Source: JBBBNV01 sp037137075 (GTDB taxonomy: Bacteria; Bacillota; Bacilli; Paenibacillales; NBRC-103111). From it: a stretch of DNA of 64,000 nt. Numbering within the stretch: position 1 is the first letter of the stretch; every line of letters starts with the position of its first letter. Location: the NCBI RefSeq assembly GCF_037137075.1, contig NZ_JBBBNV010000004.1, positions 1 through 64,000 on the forward strand, written 5' to 3'. The notes beneath the pieces are model-generated. The model ran no database searches. It saw only the letters and a list, made by a program, of their open reading frames with translations, and was not told the origin of the DNA. Below, piece after piece: positions 34,588 to 44,335 of this stretch. Made by a program: the position numbers and the translations under genes.

Positions 34588-35559
34588 ATGACCAACAAAC
34601 GTATTCGAAAAGCTGTGATCCCGGTCGCGGGCCTCGGCACCCGGTTTTTGCCGGCGACCAAGTCGCAGCCGAAGGAGATGCTTCCTGTTGTCGATAAGCC
34701 GGCTATTCAATATATTGTCGAGGAGGCGGTCGCCTCCGGGATTGAGAGCATCTTAATCGTAACCGGCCGCAATAAACGGGCCATGGAGGACCACTTCGAC
34801 AAATCCTTCGAGCTGGAGACGATTTTGGCGGAGAAAGGAAAGACCGGGCTGCTGGAAATCGTGCGCAGCGTATCGGGAATGGCCGACATTCACTACATCC
34901 GGCAAAAGGACGCCCTTGGCCTCGGCCATGCAATACTTCAGGCACGGGCCTTCGTCGGAGACGAGCCGTTCGCAGTGCTGCTAGGGGACGATATTATTCA
35001 AGCGGATGAGCCGTTTCTTCGGAGCATGATGGAGGCGTATCACCGGGAGCCGGCTTCAATTGTGGCGGTACAGCCGGTACCGCGCAAGGATGTGGACAAA
35101 TATGGGATTGTGATGCCCAAAGCAGCAGGCCCTGCGCCGCAGGATCAGCCGTACTTCGAAATATCGAGTCTGGTGGAAAAGCCCCGCGTGGCGGAGGCGC
35201 CCTCGAGTCTGGCCGTCATCGGCAGATATATTTTGGAGCCGACTATTTTCGATGTGCTGGAGCGGATTCCGTTCGGGGCCGGAGGAGAGCTGCAGCTTAC
35301 AGACGCCCTTCAGCAGCTTAGCGGTATGTCACGGCTGATAGCGATGCCTATCACCGGGGTGCGTCACGACATCGGAGACAAATTCGGGTACATCCGGGCC
35401 AATATCGAATTCGCCCTGGAGCGGGAGGAGCTGAAGCAAGATTTGCGCTCTTATTTACGATCCCTGGTTCAGCAAATTCACACGATGGACAGCGCATCAC
35501 AGGCGGCCCCGACCGTACAGGGCAAACGGGTCCGTGTCCGTAAGACGGGCCGGGTTTGA
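34588..35559 (+). CDS. galU: UTP--glucose-1-phosphate uridylyltransferase
   Basis: A 323-residue cytosolic enzyme that makes UDP-glucose from UTP and glucose-1-phosphate, needed for wall polymers and glycolipids. Family marks are the nucleotide-binding start VIPVAGLGTRFLPATKSQPK, EMLPVVDKPAIQYIVEEA, the LGDDII loop and VEKP before the C-terminal part. The length is slightly above the usual 290-300 because of a basic tail ending KRVRVRKTGRV. The ribosome site is weak (AAGCGGTG). It sits within the glycosyltransferase block and can feed the GT2 enzyme. Confidence 0.93.
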   Translation: MTNKRIRKAVIPVAGLGTRFLPATKSQPKEMLPVVDKPAIQYIVEEAVASGIESILIVTGRNKRAMEDHFDKSFELETILAEKGKTGLLEIVRSVSGMADIHYIRQKDALGLGHAILQARAFVGDEPFAVLLGDDIIQADEPFLRSMMEAYHREPASIVAVQPVPRKDVDKYGIVMPKAAGPAPQDQPYFEISSLVEKPRVAEAPSSLAVIGRYILEPTIFDVLERIPFGAGGELQLTDALQQLSGMSRLIAMPITGVRHDIGDKFGYIRANIEFALEREELKQDLRSYLRSLVQQIHTMDSASQAAPTVQGKRVRVRKTGRV

Positions 35560-35578
35560 ACAGGAACAGGAACAGGAA
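35557..35578. repeat. Short 6-bp tandem repeat at the galU stop
   Basis: The unit AACAGG is repeated three times starting at the galU stop codon (TGA 35557-35559). It is small but placed like the 13-bp array at 9765, which also begins at a stop codon. Confidence 0.7.
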
Positions 35579-35742
35579 GGAGTTCGTTGGCTAACGGGTC
35601 CCGTTATACAGCAGCCCCGACTGTGCGCCGGGAGCTTCGTACCTGCGGTCGGCAGACCTCCGTTATGCGACAGCACTTTGCAGAGCGAGAGCTCGCCCGT
35701 TCGCGGAATCCGGATGCGGATATGCTCCTCAGAAACGCTGAA

Positions 35743-35870
35743 CCACGAAACCATGAAACCACGAAACCACGAAACCACGAAACCACGAAACCACGAAACC
35801 ACGAAACCACGAAACCACGAAACCACGAAACCACGAAACCACGAAACCACGAAACCACGAAACCTCCAAA
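35743..35870. repeat. 8-bp minisatellite, 16 copies
   Basis: The unit CCACGAAA is repeated 16 times (128 bases). Copy 2 has one change (CCATGAAA) and copy 16 is CCTCCAAA; the other 14 are perfect. The array carries no stop codon in any of the six frames, so long spurious frames with an HETTKPRN periodicity cross it. It lies between galU and the next terminator. Confidence 0.98.
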
Positions 35871-35923
35871 CCACGTCCGTGGCCGCGGATGTTTTTGTTT
35901 TAGCGGGTGAAAATGAAGACGCC

Positions 35924-35948
35924 GCCGCGTTCGTAGCGCGGCTTTTTT
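35924..35948 (+). terminator. Rho-independent terminator
   Basis: GCCGCG pairs with CGCGGC around TTCGTAG and is followed by TTTTTT. It is the likely end of the galU transcript, after the minisatellite. Confidence 0.82.
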
Positions 35949-36103
35949 GCCGTTTTTTATGCGCAATGGCTGCATGTACTGAACAAATGATTGTTTCAGC
36001 TATAGGCAAATATTAGTTGAAAAGTGTATGCTAGTATAGAATGTCCGTTAAAAAAAGGGCGAAGGGAACATATTTTTACAAGTGAGCAAGGGGGCTCTCG
36101 TCA

Positions 36104-39100
36104 GTGAATGGTTGGCTGGTCGGCGGGTTGTTTGCCATTATTTTTATGTATGTATATCGGATGCTTGTGAAGCCGTCCGGGCTTCGGGAGGAGCAGGGGG
36201 CCAGGCCGGCCTTGGCTGTTATGGTGCTTGCCGGGCTGGCAGTGCGTTTTGTCATGGCTTACCAAATTCCCGGCTTTGATATTGATGTCGGGACCTTTAA
36301 GGCATGGGCGGGCATTGTTGCGTCCGAAGGCCCCGGAAAATTTTACAGCTCGGCCTCGTTCAGCGATTACCCGCCAGGATACATGTATGTGCTGTATGTG
36401 ATCGGTCTTCTGCAGCGCGGGCTGGCGCTTGGCTGGGATTCGGCGGCGATGAACATTCTCATCAAAACGCCCGCCATGCTTGCTGATGCGGCCATTGCCA
36501 TCCTGCTGTACCGCTGGGCCGAGGCCGGGAAGCAAACGCAGCTGGCGCTGGGTGCTGCGGCGCTGGTGCTGTTCAATCCGGCGTTTTTGATTAATTCAGC
36601 CGCTTGGGGGCAGGTGGATTCCTTTTTTGCCCTGTTTGTGATTTTGTTCGTCCGCTGGCTGGAACGGGACAAGTGGCCGGCTGCAGGAATCATTTATGCG
36701 CTGGCTGTGCTTATCAAGCCTCAGGCGCTGCTCTTCGGGCCGCTTATTGCTCTTATTATGTGGCGCAGACGCCGCTGGCAGGAGGGGGCGCTGGGAGCAT
36801 TATACGGACTGGCTGCCTTTGTGCTGGGAGCGCTGCCATTTACCGGCTTGACCGGCTTGCCCAAGCTGGGAGGTCTGTATTTCAACACGCTGGCTTCTTA
36901 CCCTTATGCCAGTCTTAACGCCTATAATCTGATGTCATTAGCGGGCGGAAATTTTGTTCAGCTGTCCGAGCGTTTCGGGCCGCTCACATACGGGACCTGG
37001 AGCATCGTGCTGATGGCGGGAACCTATGCGGCGGTAGCCTGGTTGTACCTCAAGAGCAAGGACACTAACGAACGCCTGGCCCTGCTTGCAGGGGCGACGA
37101 TTATCCTTGTATTTGTACTGACAGCCAAAATGCATGAGCGCTACTTGTTCTATGCTCTGCCGCTGCTGATCATCGGGGCTCAGCAGTGGAAGGACAAACG
37201 GCTTCTGTGGCTCATTTTCGGCTGGAGCTTGTTATTTTTCGCGAATGTTCAGCAGGCGCTATCCTCCAGCTACAGCAAGATTTATCATCTTCCTGCAGCC
37301 GATCCGCAGCTCTTGGCCGGGTCTGCTGCCGCCGTGCTGCTGCTCGGATATACGCTAATGGTGCTGCATTCGATATTTATGCGGGAAAAGGTGGTTTCCT
37401 GGGAGCTGCAGAACGGCTCCGGACAGCAGCCGGGCGGCAAGAAGGGGAGGGGGGCGCAGCAGGCCGGCGGCATCAGGCAGCCGGTGTCGTCCAGCACTTC
37501 ATTCTTTACCGGCTGGCTGTTCCCGCTGGATACGGATAGTTCCAATCGGCTGGACCGGGAGCTGAACGAAAACCGCACGTGGCGCCGCCTGGATCTGCTG
37601 CTGCTCGGCTCGCTGCTGCTTGTCTATACAATCCTTGCGTTTATTCATCTAGGAGACAGCAAAGCGCCTCAAACCGCTTGGGAGCCGCAGACCACGGGGG
37701 AAAGCGTCCTGATTGCATGGAGCGAGGCGCATCAGCTTGCCCGGATGAACAGCTTCGCGGGCATTGGAGACGGCTCGCTAAGGGCTGAATTGTCGGATGA
37801 CGGAGTAACGTGGCGAGATGAAGTGAACGTCGAAATTAACGTGTTCAAAGGCTTCTCCTGGCAGAGTGCCCTGCTGGACAAGCCGGCACGGTTCGCCAGA
37901 GTGACGGTGGTAAAGCCGGGATTTACCTTGTATGAGCTGGCGTTTTTTGCGCGTGAGGGCGGGCAGCCGCTTCAGCCTGACCGGGTGACGGTTATTCAGC
38001 CTGGCACGAATGTTTCAGCAACCGGAGTCCCGGCGAGCCCGGAGGCACAAGAAGCCGCGGCCAAGCTGTTTGACGAGCCGCTGCAAACGGCGTTCCAGCC
38101 TTCCTATTTGAACGGGGCGTACTTCGACGAGGTGTATTATGTACGTGCCGCCTACGAGCTGCTGCACGGGATGACGCCGTATGAATCGACCCACCCGCCG
38201 CTGGGCAAATGGCTCATCGCAATGGGGGTCAGCGTGTTCGGCTTCCACCCGTTCGGCTGGCGAATTGTCGGCACGCTGTTCGGGGTGGCGATGATTGCGG
38301 TGATGTATTGGCTGGCGAAGCGCTGCTTCGGCAAATCGAAATACGCCTTTGCCGCCGCCTTCTTGCTCACCTTTGACAGCTTGCATTTTGTTCAGACGAG
38401 AATTGCCACAATTGATGTATACACGGTCTTTTTCACGCTGCTCATGTTTGGCTTTATGCTGAGCTTTGTAGATGCGGTGAAGCGAGGGGCCGGGCCGGTG
38501 CAGCAGCTGGTGCCGTTTGCTTTGTCTGGCATCAGCTTTGGCCTGGGGGCGGCTGTCAAGTGGAATGCGGTATATGCGGGGCTGGGCTTGCTCGTGCTGT
38601 GGCTGTGGGCGGCTTACCAAACCGGCCGTGAGGACCGGAGAAGGCTTGTTCCGCTTGTTTTCTGGAGCATGGTTTTCTTTGTCGTCATTCCTATAGTGAT
38701 TTACTGCGCGACTTTTGTCCCGCAGGTTACGGCAGCCGGGTCTACGCAAGTATTGGCCGATATTTGGCAGGCCCAAAAACAAATGTACGCCTACCATAGT
38801 CAGCTTCACGCGGAGCATCCGTTCAGCTCGCCTTGGTGGCAGTGGCCGGTAATGACCCGCCCGGTATGGTATTTCGCCGGAGTTCATATGCCGCCGGGAG
38901 TTATATCCAGCATCGTTGCCATCGGCAATCCGCTGGTCTGGTGGTTAGGCTTTGCTGCGGTGCTGGCGCTTATGGCCGTAGCTGTTCGCAATCGGACGCG
39001 CCTCCCAGTGTTTGTCTGCGTGGCATTCTTCTCGCAGCTGGTGCCTTGGATGTTCGTACAGCGGTTAACGTTTTTGTATCATTATTTTCCGCTCCTGCCG

Positions 39101-39301
39101 TTTTCGATTTTGGCTCTTGTGTATGCGTATCGGTATGTGGAGGAAAGCGCACGACAGCATCGCCGGATTGCAATCATCTATCTCGTTCTGGTCGCCTTGG
39201 TATTTTTCCTGTTTTACCCGGTGTTATCCGGGGCCGAGGTCAGCACAGGGTATGCACAGCAGCTGCGCTGGTTTAAATCGTGGTATTTCTTCTCGGGATA
39301 A
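36104..39301 (+). CDS. Fusion of Gpi18-like GT-C domain, discoidin-like module and PMT-type mannosyltransferase
   Basis: A 1065-residue multi-pass protein that joins two GT-C glycosyltransferases. Part one (about residues 1-430) resembles Gpi18/PIG-V-like mannosyltransferases, with the acidic loop PGFDIDVGTFKAW (Asp59, Asp61) and MHERYLFYALPLL. A low-complexity linker (about 430-500) and a beta-rich, discoidin-like segment (about 535-640, LSDDGVTWRDEVNV) follow. Part two (about 660-1065) is PMT-like, with the catalytic pair in FDEVYY (Asp675, Glu676), HPPLGKWLI and QTRIATIDVYTVFF. It probably glycosylates proteins or wall polymers outside the cell from polyprenyl-linked sugars. GTG 36104 follows AAGGGGG. 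Confidence 0.85.
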   Translation: MNGWLVGGLFAIIFMYVYRMLVKPSGLREEQGARPALAVMVLAGLAVRFVMAYQIPGFDIDVGTFKAWAGIVASEGPGKFYSSASFSDYPPGYMYVLYVIGLLQRGLALGWDSAAMNILIKTPAMLADAAIAILLYRWAEAGKQTQLALGAAALVLFNPAFLINSAAWGQVDSFFALFVILFVRWLERDKWPAAGIIYALAVLIKPQALLFGPLIALIMWRRRRWQEGALGALYGLAAFVLGALPFTGLTGLPKLGGLYFNTLASYPYASLNAYNLMSLAGGNFVQLSERFGPLTYGTWSIVLMAGTYAAVAWLYLKSKDTNERLALLAGATIILVFVLTAKMHERYLFYALPLLIIGAQQWKDKRLLWLIFGWSLLFFANVQQALSSSYSKIYHLPAADPQLLAGSAAAVLLLGYTLMVLHSIFMREKVVSWELQNGSGQQPGGKKGRGAQQAGGIRQPVSSSTSFFTGWLFPLDTDSSNRLDRELNENRTWRRLDLLLLGSLLLVYTILAFIHLGDSKAPQTAWEPQTTGESVLIAWSEAHQLARMNSFAGIGDGSLRAELSDDGVTWRDEVNVEINVFKGFSWQSALLDKPARFARVTVVKPGFTLYELAFFAREGGQPLQPDRVTVIQPGTNVSATGVPASPEAQEAAAKLFDEPLQTAFQPSYLNGAYFDEVYYVRAAYELLHGMTPYESTHPPLGKWLIAMGVSVFGFHPFGWRIVGTLFGVAMIAVMYWLAKRCFGKSKYAFAAAFLLTFDSLHFVQTRIATIDVYTVFFTLLMFGFMLSFVDAVKRGAGPVQQLVPFALSGISFGLGAAVKWNAVYAGLGLLVLWLWAAYQTGREDRRRLVPLVFWSMVFFVVIPIVIYCATFVPQVTAAGSTQVLADIWQAQKQMYAYHSQLHAEHPFSSPWWQWPVMTRPVWYFAGVHMPPGVISSIVAIGNPLVWWLGFAAVLALMAVAVRNRTRLPVFVCVAFFSQLVPWMFVQRLTFLYHYFPLLPFSILALVYAYRYVEESARQHRRIAIIYLVLVALVFFLFYPVLSGAEVSTGYAQQLRWFKSWYFFSG

Positions 39302-39355
39302 ATTTTGAATCAACAAGCCAAGGCGCATGGCCAATACGGATGCTGCTTCAGGCTG

Positions 39356-39400
39356 CCCCGTTTCCAGCATCTCTCGGGATGGAGGGACGGGGTATTTTTT
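39356..39400 (+). terminator. Rho-independent terminator
   Basis: CCCCGT pairs with ACGGGG, with an inner GCATC/GATG pair, followed by TATTTTTT. It lies 55 bases after the PMT fusion gene. Confidence 0.75.
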
Positions 39401-39528
39401 ATGAATGCACGCAACGGGCAAAAGAAAAAGCAGCCCTCCCGGAGTATGCCTCCAAGGAAGACTGCGTAAATGGAATTGAAATTACATGCGGTTATAAGAG
39501 TACCGTTAGAAGTACCGAAAACCGGTGA

Positions 39529-41229
39529 TTAAACCTTCATTACACCGCCGGTGCTGGCGGATGTAACGAGCTTGGAATAGCGGCCCAGCCAGCCGGTTTT
39601 GATTTTCGGTTCAAAGCCTTTCCAGTTTTCAGCGCGGCGAGCAAGCTCTTCGTCGCTGATTTCCAGCTTGATGCTGCGGTTGTTCATATCCAGCTCGATG
39701 ATGTCGCCATCCTCAACGAAGGCAATCGGACCGCCCTCAGCCGCTTCCGGCGAGATGTGGCCGATACTGATTCCGCGCGATGCGCCGGAGAAACGGCCGT
39801 CAGTAATGAGACCAACCTTGGCGCCGAGGCCCATACCCACGATTTGCGAGGTAGGCGCCAGCATTTCCGGCATCCCTGGACCGCCTTTCGGTCCTTCATA
39901 GCGGATAACGACAACATGGCCTTCTTTAATTTTGCCGTTGGCAATGCCTTCAAGGGCAGATTCCTGGGAATCGAAGCAGATAGCCGGCCCTCTGTGGTAG
40001 CCGCCGACCGATTTGTCAATCGCACCGACCTTAACGATACCGCCGTTAGGAGCCAGGTTACCGAACAGGACAGCCAGTCCCCCCTCCGGCGTATGCGGAT
40101 TATCGATGGTCCGGATGACGTCCGTATTTTTAATTTCGCAGCCTTCCACGTTTTCACGCAGCGTTTTGCCGGATACTGTCAGCGTATCGCCAAACATGGC
40201 GCCCGGTTTTTTCAGTACCTCGTTGATTACAGCGCTGACGCCGCCCGCATGGTGCACATCCTCGATATGATAGTCGGAAGCCGGCGCAATTTTTGCCAGA
40301 TGCGGAACCCGCTTGGCCACTTCGTTAATACGCTCGATTGGGTAATCGATACCTGCTTCGTGAGCGATAGCGAGTGTATGCAGCACGGTGTTGGTGGAGC
40401 CGCCCATCGCCATATCCAGCGCAAACGCATTGTCAATCGCTTCGATGGTAACGATGTCGCGAGGCTTAATGTCCTGTTTGATGATTTCCATCAATTGACG
40501 GGCGGATTGTCTTACGAATTCTTTACGCTCTTCCCAAATCGCAAGAATGGTTCCGTTGCCTGGCAGCGCAAGGCCAAGACCCTCAGCCAGACAGTTCATG
40601 GAGTTTGCAGTAAACATCCCGGAGCAGGAGCCGCAGGTCGGACAGCCGTATTGCTCCAGCTCCTCCAGACCTTTCTCGTCGATTTTACCGGCTTGGTAAG
40701 CGCCGACGCCTTCGAATACGGAGGACAGCGAGATGGAACGGCCGTTTTTGTCTTTCCCGGCTTTCATCGGGCCGCCGCTGACGAATACGGTCGGAATGTT
40801 AACGCGGAGCGCACCCATCATCATGCCCGGGGTAATTTTGTCGCAGTTTGGAATACAGACCATGCCGTCGAACCAGTGAGCGTTAACGACGGTTTCCAGT
40901 GAATCCGCGATAATCTCACGGCTTGGCAGGGAATAGCGCATCCCGATGTGGCCCATTGCAATCCCGTCATCAACACCAATGGTATTGAATTCAAATGGGA
41001 CGCCGCCTGCTTCGCGAATGGCTTCTTTTACAATTTTACCGAATTCCTGCAGGTGAACATGACCTGGGACGATATCGATGTATGAATTGCAAACGGCAAT
41101 AAACGGCTTGCCGAAATCTTCTTCCTTCACGCCTGCGGCACGGAGCAAGCTGCGGTGCGGCGCGCGGTCGAATCCTTTTTTGATCATATCGCTGCGCATT
41201 TTCTGCTTGGACGATGTTGATGTAGACAT
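39529..41229 (-). CDS. ilvD: Dihydroxy-acid dehydratase
   Basis: A 566-residue iron-sulfur enzyme that dehydrates 2,3-dihydroxy-isovalerate and -methylvalerate to the 2-keto acids of valine and isoleucine synthesis. Family motifs are PNCDKITPGM with its cluster Cys, CGSCSGMFTANSM with the second cluster Cys, and TDGRFSGASRG near the C-terminus. The length is normal. The start is ATG with GGAGGGG upstream. No other ilv or leu gene is adjacent. No T-box or other leader was recognised in the 49 bases between it and the next gene on the same strand. Confidence 0.97.
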   Translation of the reverse strand: MSTSTSSKQKMRSDMIKKGFDRAPHRSLLRAAGVKEEDFGKPFIAVCNSYIDIVPGHVHLQEFGKIVKEAIREAGGVPFEFNTIGVDDGIAMGHIGMRYSLPSREIIADSLETVVNAHWFDGMVCIPNCDKITPGMMMGALRVNIPTVFVSGGPMKAGKDKNGRSISLSSVFEGVGAYQAGKIDEKGLEELEQYGCPTCGSCSGMFTANSMNCLAEGLGLALPGNGTILAIWEERKEFVRQSARQLMEIIKQDIKPRDIVTIEAIDNAFALDMAMGGSTNTVLHTLAIAHEAGIDYPIERINEVAKRVPHLAKIAPASDYHIEDVHHAGGVSAVINEVLKKPGAMFGDTLTVSGKTLRENVEGCEIKNTDVIRTIDNPHTPEGGLAVLFGNLAPNGGIVKVGAIDKSVGGYHRGPAICFDSQESALEGIANGKIKEGHVVVIRYEGPKGGPGMPEMLAPTSQIVGMGLGAKVGLITDGRFSGASRGISIGHISPEAAEGGPIAFVEDGDIIELDMNNRSIKLEISDEELARRAENWKGFEPKIKTGWLGRYSKLVTSASTGGVMKV

Positions 41230-41278
41230 GTTACTTCCCCTCCCGGGCTTGGCCCATCGTTAGTTTCATCCTATTATT

Positions 41279-43411
41279 TTAACACCATCGCTGCGAAATG
41301 TTAACTTGAAAAGTTTCGGTGCCTTGTCTGTGCGCATTTTGCTTCATGAACAGCAGGGTTTGGTCCGGGATAGACAAGAACGCCTTGGCGCAATCAGGGC
41401 AAAACTGAGTCCCTAAATGCTCCTCAATCACCTGCTTGGCTTTCTCGACCGACTGCGCCTTGCGGTACGGCCGATCGCTTGTGATGGCATCGAAGGTGTC
41501 CGCCAGCGCGAATATACGCGCCCCGAGCGGAATTTCCTCCCGCTTCAAGCCGTGCGGATAGCCTTTGCCGTCGTAGCGTTCATGATGGTACAGCACGATA
41601 TCCAGGGCGTTTTCAAGAAACTCGATATCCTTCAGCATCTCAAACCCGATAGTGGAGTGGGAGCGCATGACCGTCCATTCCTCACTGCTCAGCTTATCCG
41701 GCTTCAGCAGAATCGCGTCGGGAATCCCGATTTTGCCGATGTCATGAAGCAGCGCTCCCCAGCGGATACTGCTTATTTCTTCCTCGGACAGCTTCATCTG
41801 CCGCGCGATAGCCAGACTGTAGGCGACGACCCGTTCCGAGTGGCCTTGCGTTTCCGTATCCTTCTGATCCAGCGCTTTGGTCAAGGTGCGGATTAAGGTC
41901 AGGTTGGAGCGCTCCAGATTTTTTTTCAAAATCAGATTTGCGAGCGGTCCGCCCTGGGATGTGATGTGGTTGTCACATTGACTGCGGATGAAGTCATTAA
42001 AGCGCAGCGCATGACGCATGTCAATCATGACGACGAGGCCGTTGACCTGATTATCTCTGGAATCGACCAGAGGCGCAAGCAGCACTGATTTGGCCGGCCG
42101 GTCCGCAAGCTGCGGCGCAATCCAGCCCAAATCCTCAATCGCATTGAAATAAACCGTCTTCTTGTTGAAAAATAAACCTGAAATCACGTTCGAATCAGTT
42201 ATTTTCATATCCAAGGCCGGATCATGCACAGAGCGCAGCATCAGATTCTCCGCATCCATAAACCAGATCAGGGTCTGCTCATACTGAAGCAGCTTGCGGG
42301 TCAGCTCGCTGATTTTGAGCGCGCCTTCGTGCAGGTCGACGGCTTTCAGCAGCTGCCGGGCCATCCGCTCCGATAATTGGCGGAACGTTCTTTTTAACCG
42401 CTTGATCTGAATGTCGATAATATGCTGCACGGCAAAAGAAAGCAGAGTGACGATACGCTGCATCACGATTTGCTCCGCTTCGCCGTAGTGGGAATCCAGG
42501 CGGCTGTAAAGGTGAAGAACGGCAAGGCGGTCACCGGATAGAATAACAGGGACGCGCAGAACGGAGGCCGCTTCGTACCGGTGCAGGCTGTTCACGAGCA
42601 GCAGCCGGTCTTCCTCAGGAACGGCCAAGGGCGAATCGGCCGCCGCCGCAGCCTCGATTCGTGGAGCTCCTTCAATGAGCGTCAGCTCCGTCCGGGAATC
42701 CGGATAAGGCAGTGTCAGCAAGCCGCTGCTGCTGCTGTGCTGCAAGCTGCCGTCTTCGTGTTCTTGAACACAGGCGGCCAGCATTTGGAACGGCCGTATC
42801 GGATCCGGAAATGTAAGCAGCAGCGCGTCATACTGCACCAGCTTTTGAATCTCGGGAGCCAGATACTCCAGCAAAAGGGCCGGCGTGGTCAACTGGCGCA
42901 GCTTGGCTGCGGCCTCAGCCTGAAGCTGGAACAACGTGCGGGACAGGTGGGTATAAATGACAATTTCCGCCTCTCGCGCGGCCAGATGCACGAGCGTTTC
43001 ACTGAGAGGACCAGCGTCCTGAACCGTCTGGAAGGCAAGCAGCCCCCATTCCCGCTGCTCGACATAAAGCGGCACGACATGCCAATCCGGCCGGGAGGCG
43101 GCGAATTCAGCGCTGCTCCCGTAAAAGTACGCGCTGGCGGCGCTGCCGCCGCTCGCATGCTCCGCGTATTCGTCCGGCTCAGATTCCGCGCGGGAGCAGG
43201 GCCTGCTGTAGACCGTCTGGGCATGCAGATGCGCTCCCTGCCGCTTATAGATTGCTGCATGAAGGACCGGCGTTTTTTCCTCAAATGAGAGCGTTAACAA
43301 TAAATGAAGCTGCTGCTGCAGGGTTCCGTCCCTGGTGCAGATTGTGCTGTGACTCGTGCGGTGCTGCAGCGCAGCCAGTTGATGTTCGGCATTGGCTTCT
43401 TTCAAGACCAT
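41279..43411 (-). CDS. HD-GYP phosphodiesterase with GAF domains
   Basis: A protein of 710 residues with a C-terminal HD-GYP domain (about residues 515-690), predicted to hydrolyse c-di-GMP. It holds HSERVVAY, the metal-binding HDIGKIGIPD (near residue 555) and HHERYDGKGYPHGLK (near 610), where the GYP triad is intact. Upstream lie two or three GAF-like regions (about 20-165, 180-345 and 360-500) that may sense a ligand or redox signal. There are no membrane helices. ATG 43411 is chosen because AGGAGGAG lies six bases away; GTG 43414 is too close. It can oppose the GGDEF enzyme at 18.4 kb. Confidence 0.88.
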   Translation of the reverse strand: MVLKEANAEHQLAALQHRTSHSTICTRDGTLQQQLHLLLTLSFEEKTPVLHAAIYKRQGAHLHAQTVYSRPCSRAESEPDEYAEHASGGSAASAYFYGSSAEFAASRPDWHVVPLYVEQREWGLLAFQTVQDAGPLSETLVHLAAREAEIVIYTHLSRTLFQLQAEAAAKLRQLTTPALLLEYLAPEIQKLVQYDALLLTFPDPIRPFQMLAACVQEHEDGSLQHSSSSGLLTLPYPDSRTELTLIEGAPRIEAAAAADSPLAVPEEDRLLLVNSLHRYEAASVLRVPVILSGDRLAVLHLYSRLDSHYGEAEQIVMQRIVTLLSFAVQHIIDIQIKRLKRTFRQLSERMARQLLKAVDLHEGALKISELTRKLLQYEQTLIWFMDAENLMLRSVHDPALDMKITDSNVISGLFFNKKTVYFNAIEDLGWIAPQLADRPAKSVLLAPLVDSRDNQVNGLVVMIDMRHALRFNDFIRSQCDNHITSQGGPLANLILKKNLERSNLTLIRTLTKALDQKDTETQGHSERVVAYSLAIARQMKLSEEEISSIRWGALLHDIGKIGIPDAILLKPDKLSSEEWTVMRSHSTIGFEMLKDIEFLENALDIVLYHHERYDGKGYPHGLKREEIPLGARIFALADTFDAITSDRPYRKAQSVEKAKQVIEEHLGTQFCPDCAKAFLSIPDQTLLFMKQNAHRQGTETFQVNISQRWC

Positions 43412-43591
43412 CACTCACTCCTCCTATGTCTAAAGTATGATTTGAATGAGGTCTAACGGCTCACATGCTGTATCCATTCGACACGAGACGCTGCAATTCC
43501 TTTTCTTTGGAAAAAAAATCGCGGGGGTGCTACAATAGACAAAGGCTTACGAGCAGGCGCACAGGAATGCAGAAGGAGAGGAAACGTCCGG

Positions 43592-44335
43592 ATGAAGGAT
43601 TGGTTTGAAGAAAGCTTTGGCAGCGATTATTTGCTTGTATATAAGCATCGGGATTTATCGGGAGCCCAGCGGGAGGTCGAGCGTATGATTGGCTGGCTGG
43701 ACCTGCCGGTGGGAGCGGACGTGCTGGATTTGTGCTGCGGCATGGGACGGCACGCGCTGGCGCTGAGCGCTGCAGGCTACAAAGTGACCGGAGTGGATTT
43801 GTCCGGGGTGCTGCTCAGTGAGGCGCAGCGGCTCGATGAAGGAAAGGATGTGCGCTGGGTACAGGGGGATATGAGGCAGCTGCCGATCGACGGCCCGTAC
43901 GATGCGGTTGTCAATCTGTTTACTTCCTTCGGCTATTTCGATGACGATGCGGAGAGTGCCCGGGTGCTGGGTGAAATGAACCGGGTGCTGGGCGAAGGCG
44001 GACGCTGGCTGCTGGATTATCTTAATCCGACGTATGTCCAGGCGAATCTGGTCCCGTTCTCCCAGCGTACGGAAGGAGATGTAACCATCGAGGAGTCACG
44101 GCGCATTGAGGACGGCTTTGTCCGCAAGACGATTGTGCTCCGGCAGCCGGGAGCTCCCGACCGCACGTACCGCGAGCAGGTGCGGCTGTTCAGCCGAGAG
44201 CAGCTGGCGGCAATGGCAGAGAGCGCCGGACTAGCGCTGGAAGCGGTATATGGGGATTATGAGGAAGGGCCGTACCTTGCGGAGCAGTCGCCGCGGATGA
44301 TTTTTGTCGGAAGAAAAGGAGCGGCGCATAAATGA
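43592..44335 (+). CDS. Class I SAM-dependent methyltransferase
   Basis: A 247-residue soluble methyltransferase. The SAM-binding motif I is VLDLCCGMGRHALALS (about residues 44-59), followed by the acidic residue in VTGVDLS and motif post-I around VQGDMRQLP. The rest is the usual Rossmann-like core with a C-terminal substrate region. The substrate is unknown. The start is ATG 43592 with AAGGAGAGG upstream. Its stop overlaps the start of the MBL hydrolase by four bases (ATGA), implying translational coupling. Confidence 0.88.
   Translation: MKDWFEESFGSDYLLVYKHRDLSGAQREVERMIGWLDLPVGADVLDLCCGMGRHALALSAAGYKVTGVDLSGVLLSEAQRLDEGKDVRWVQGDMRQLPIDGPYDAVVNLFTSFGYFDDDAESARVLGEMNRVLGEGGRWLLDYLNPTYVQANLVPFSQRTEGDVTIEESRRIEDGFVRKTIVLRQPGAPDRTYREQVRLFSREQLAAMAESAGLALEAVYGDYEEGPYLAEQSPRMIFVGRKGAAHK

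Noticed and set aside
35534..36016. HETTKPRN-repeat protein over the minisatellite
   Set aside because: The 8-bp unit lacks stops in all frames, so any frame passes through. There is no ribosome site and the flanks are not protein-like.
39402..39470. 22-codon frame after the PMT fusion
   Set aside because: It begins on the T tract of a terminator and has no conserved features; probably chance.
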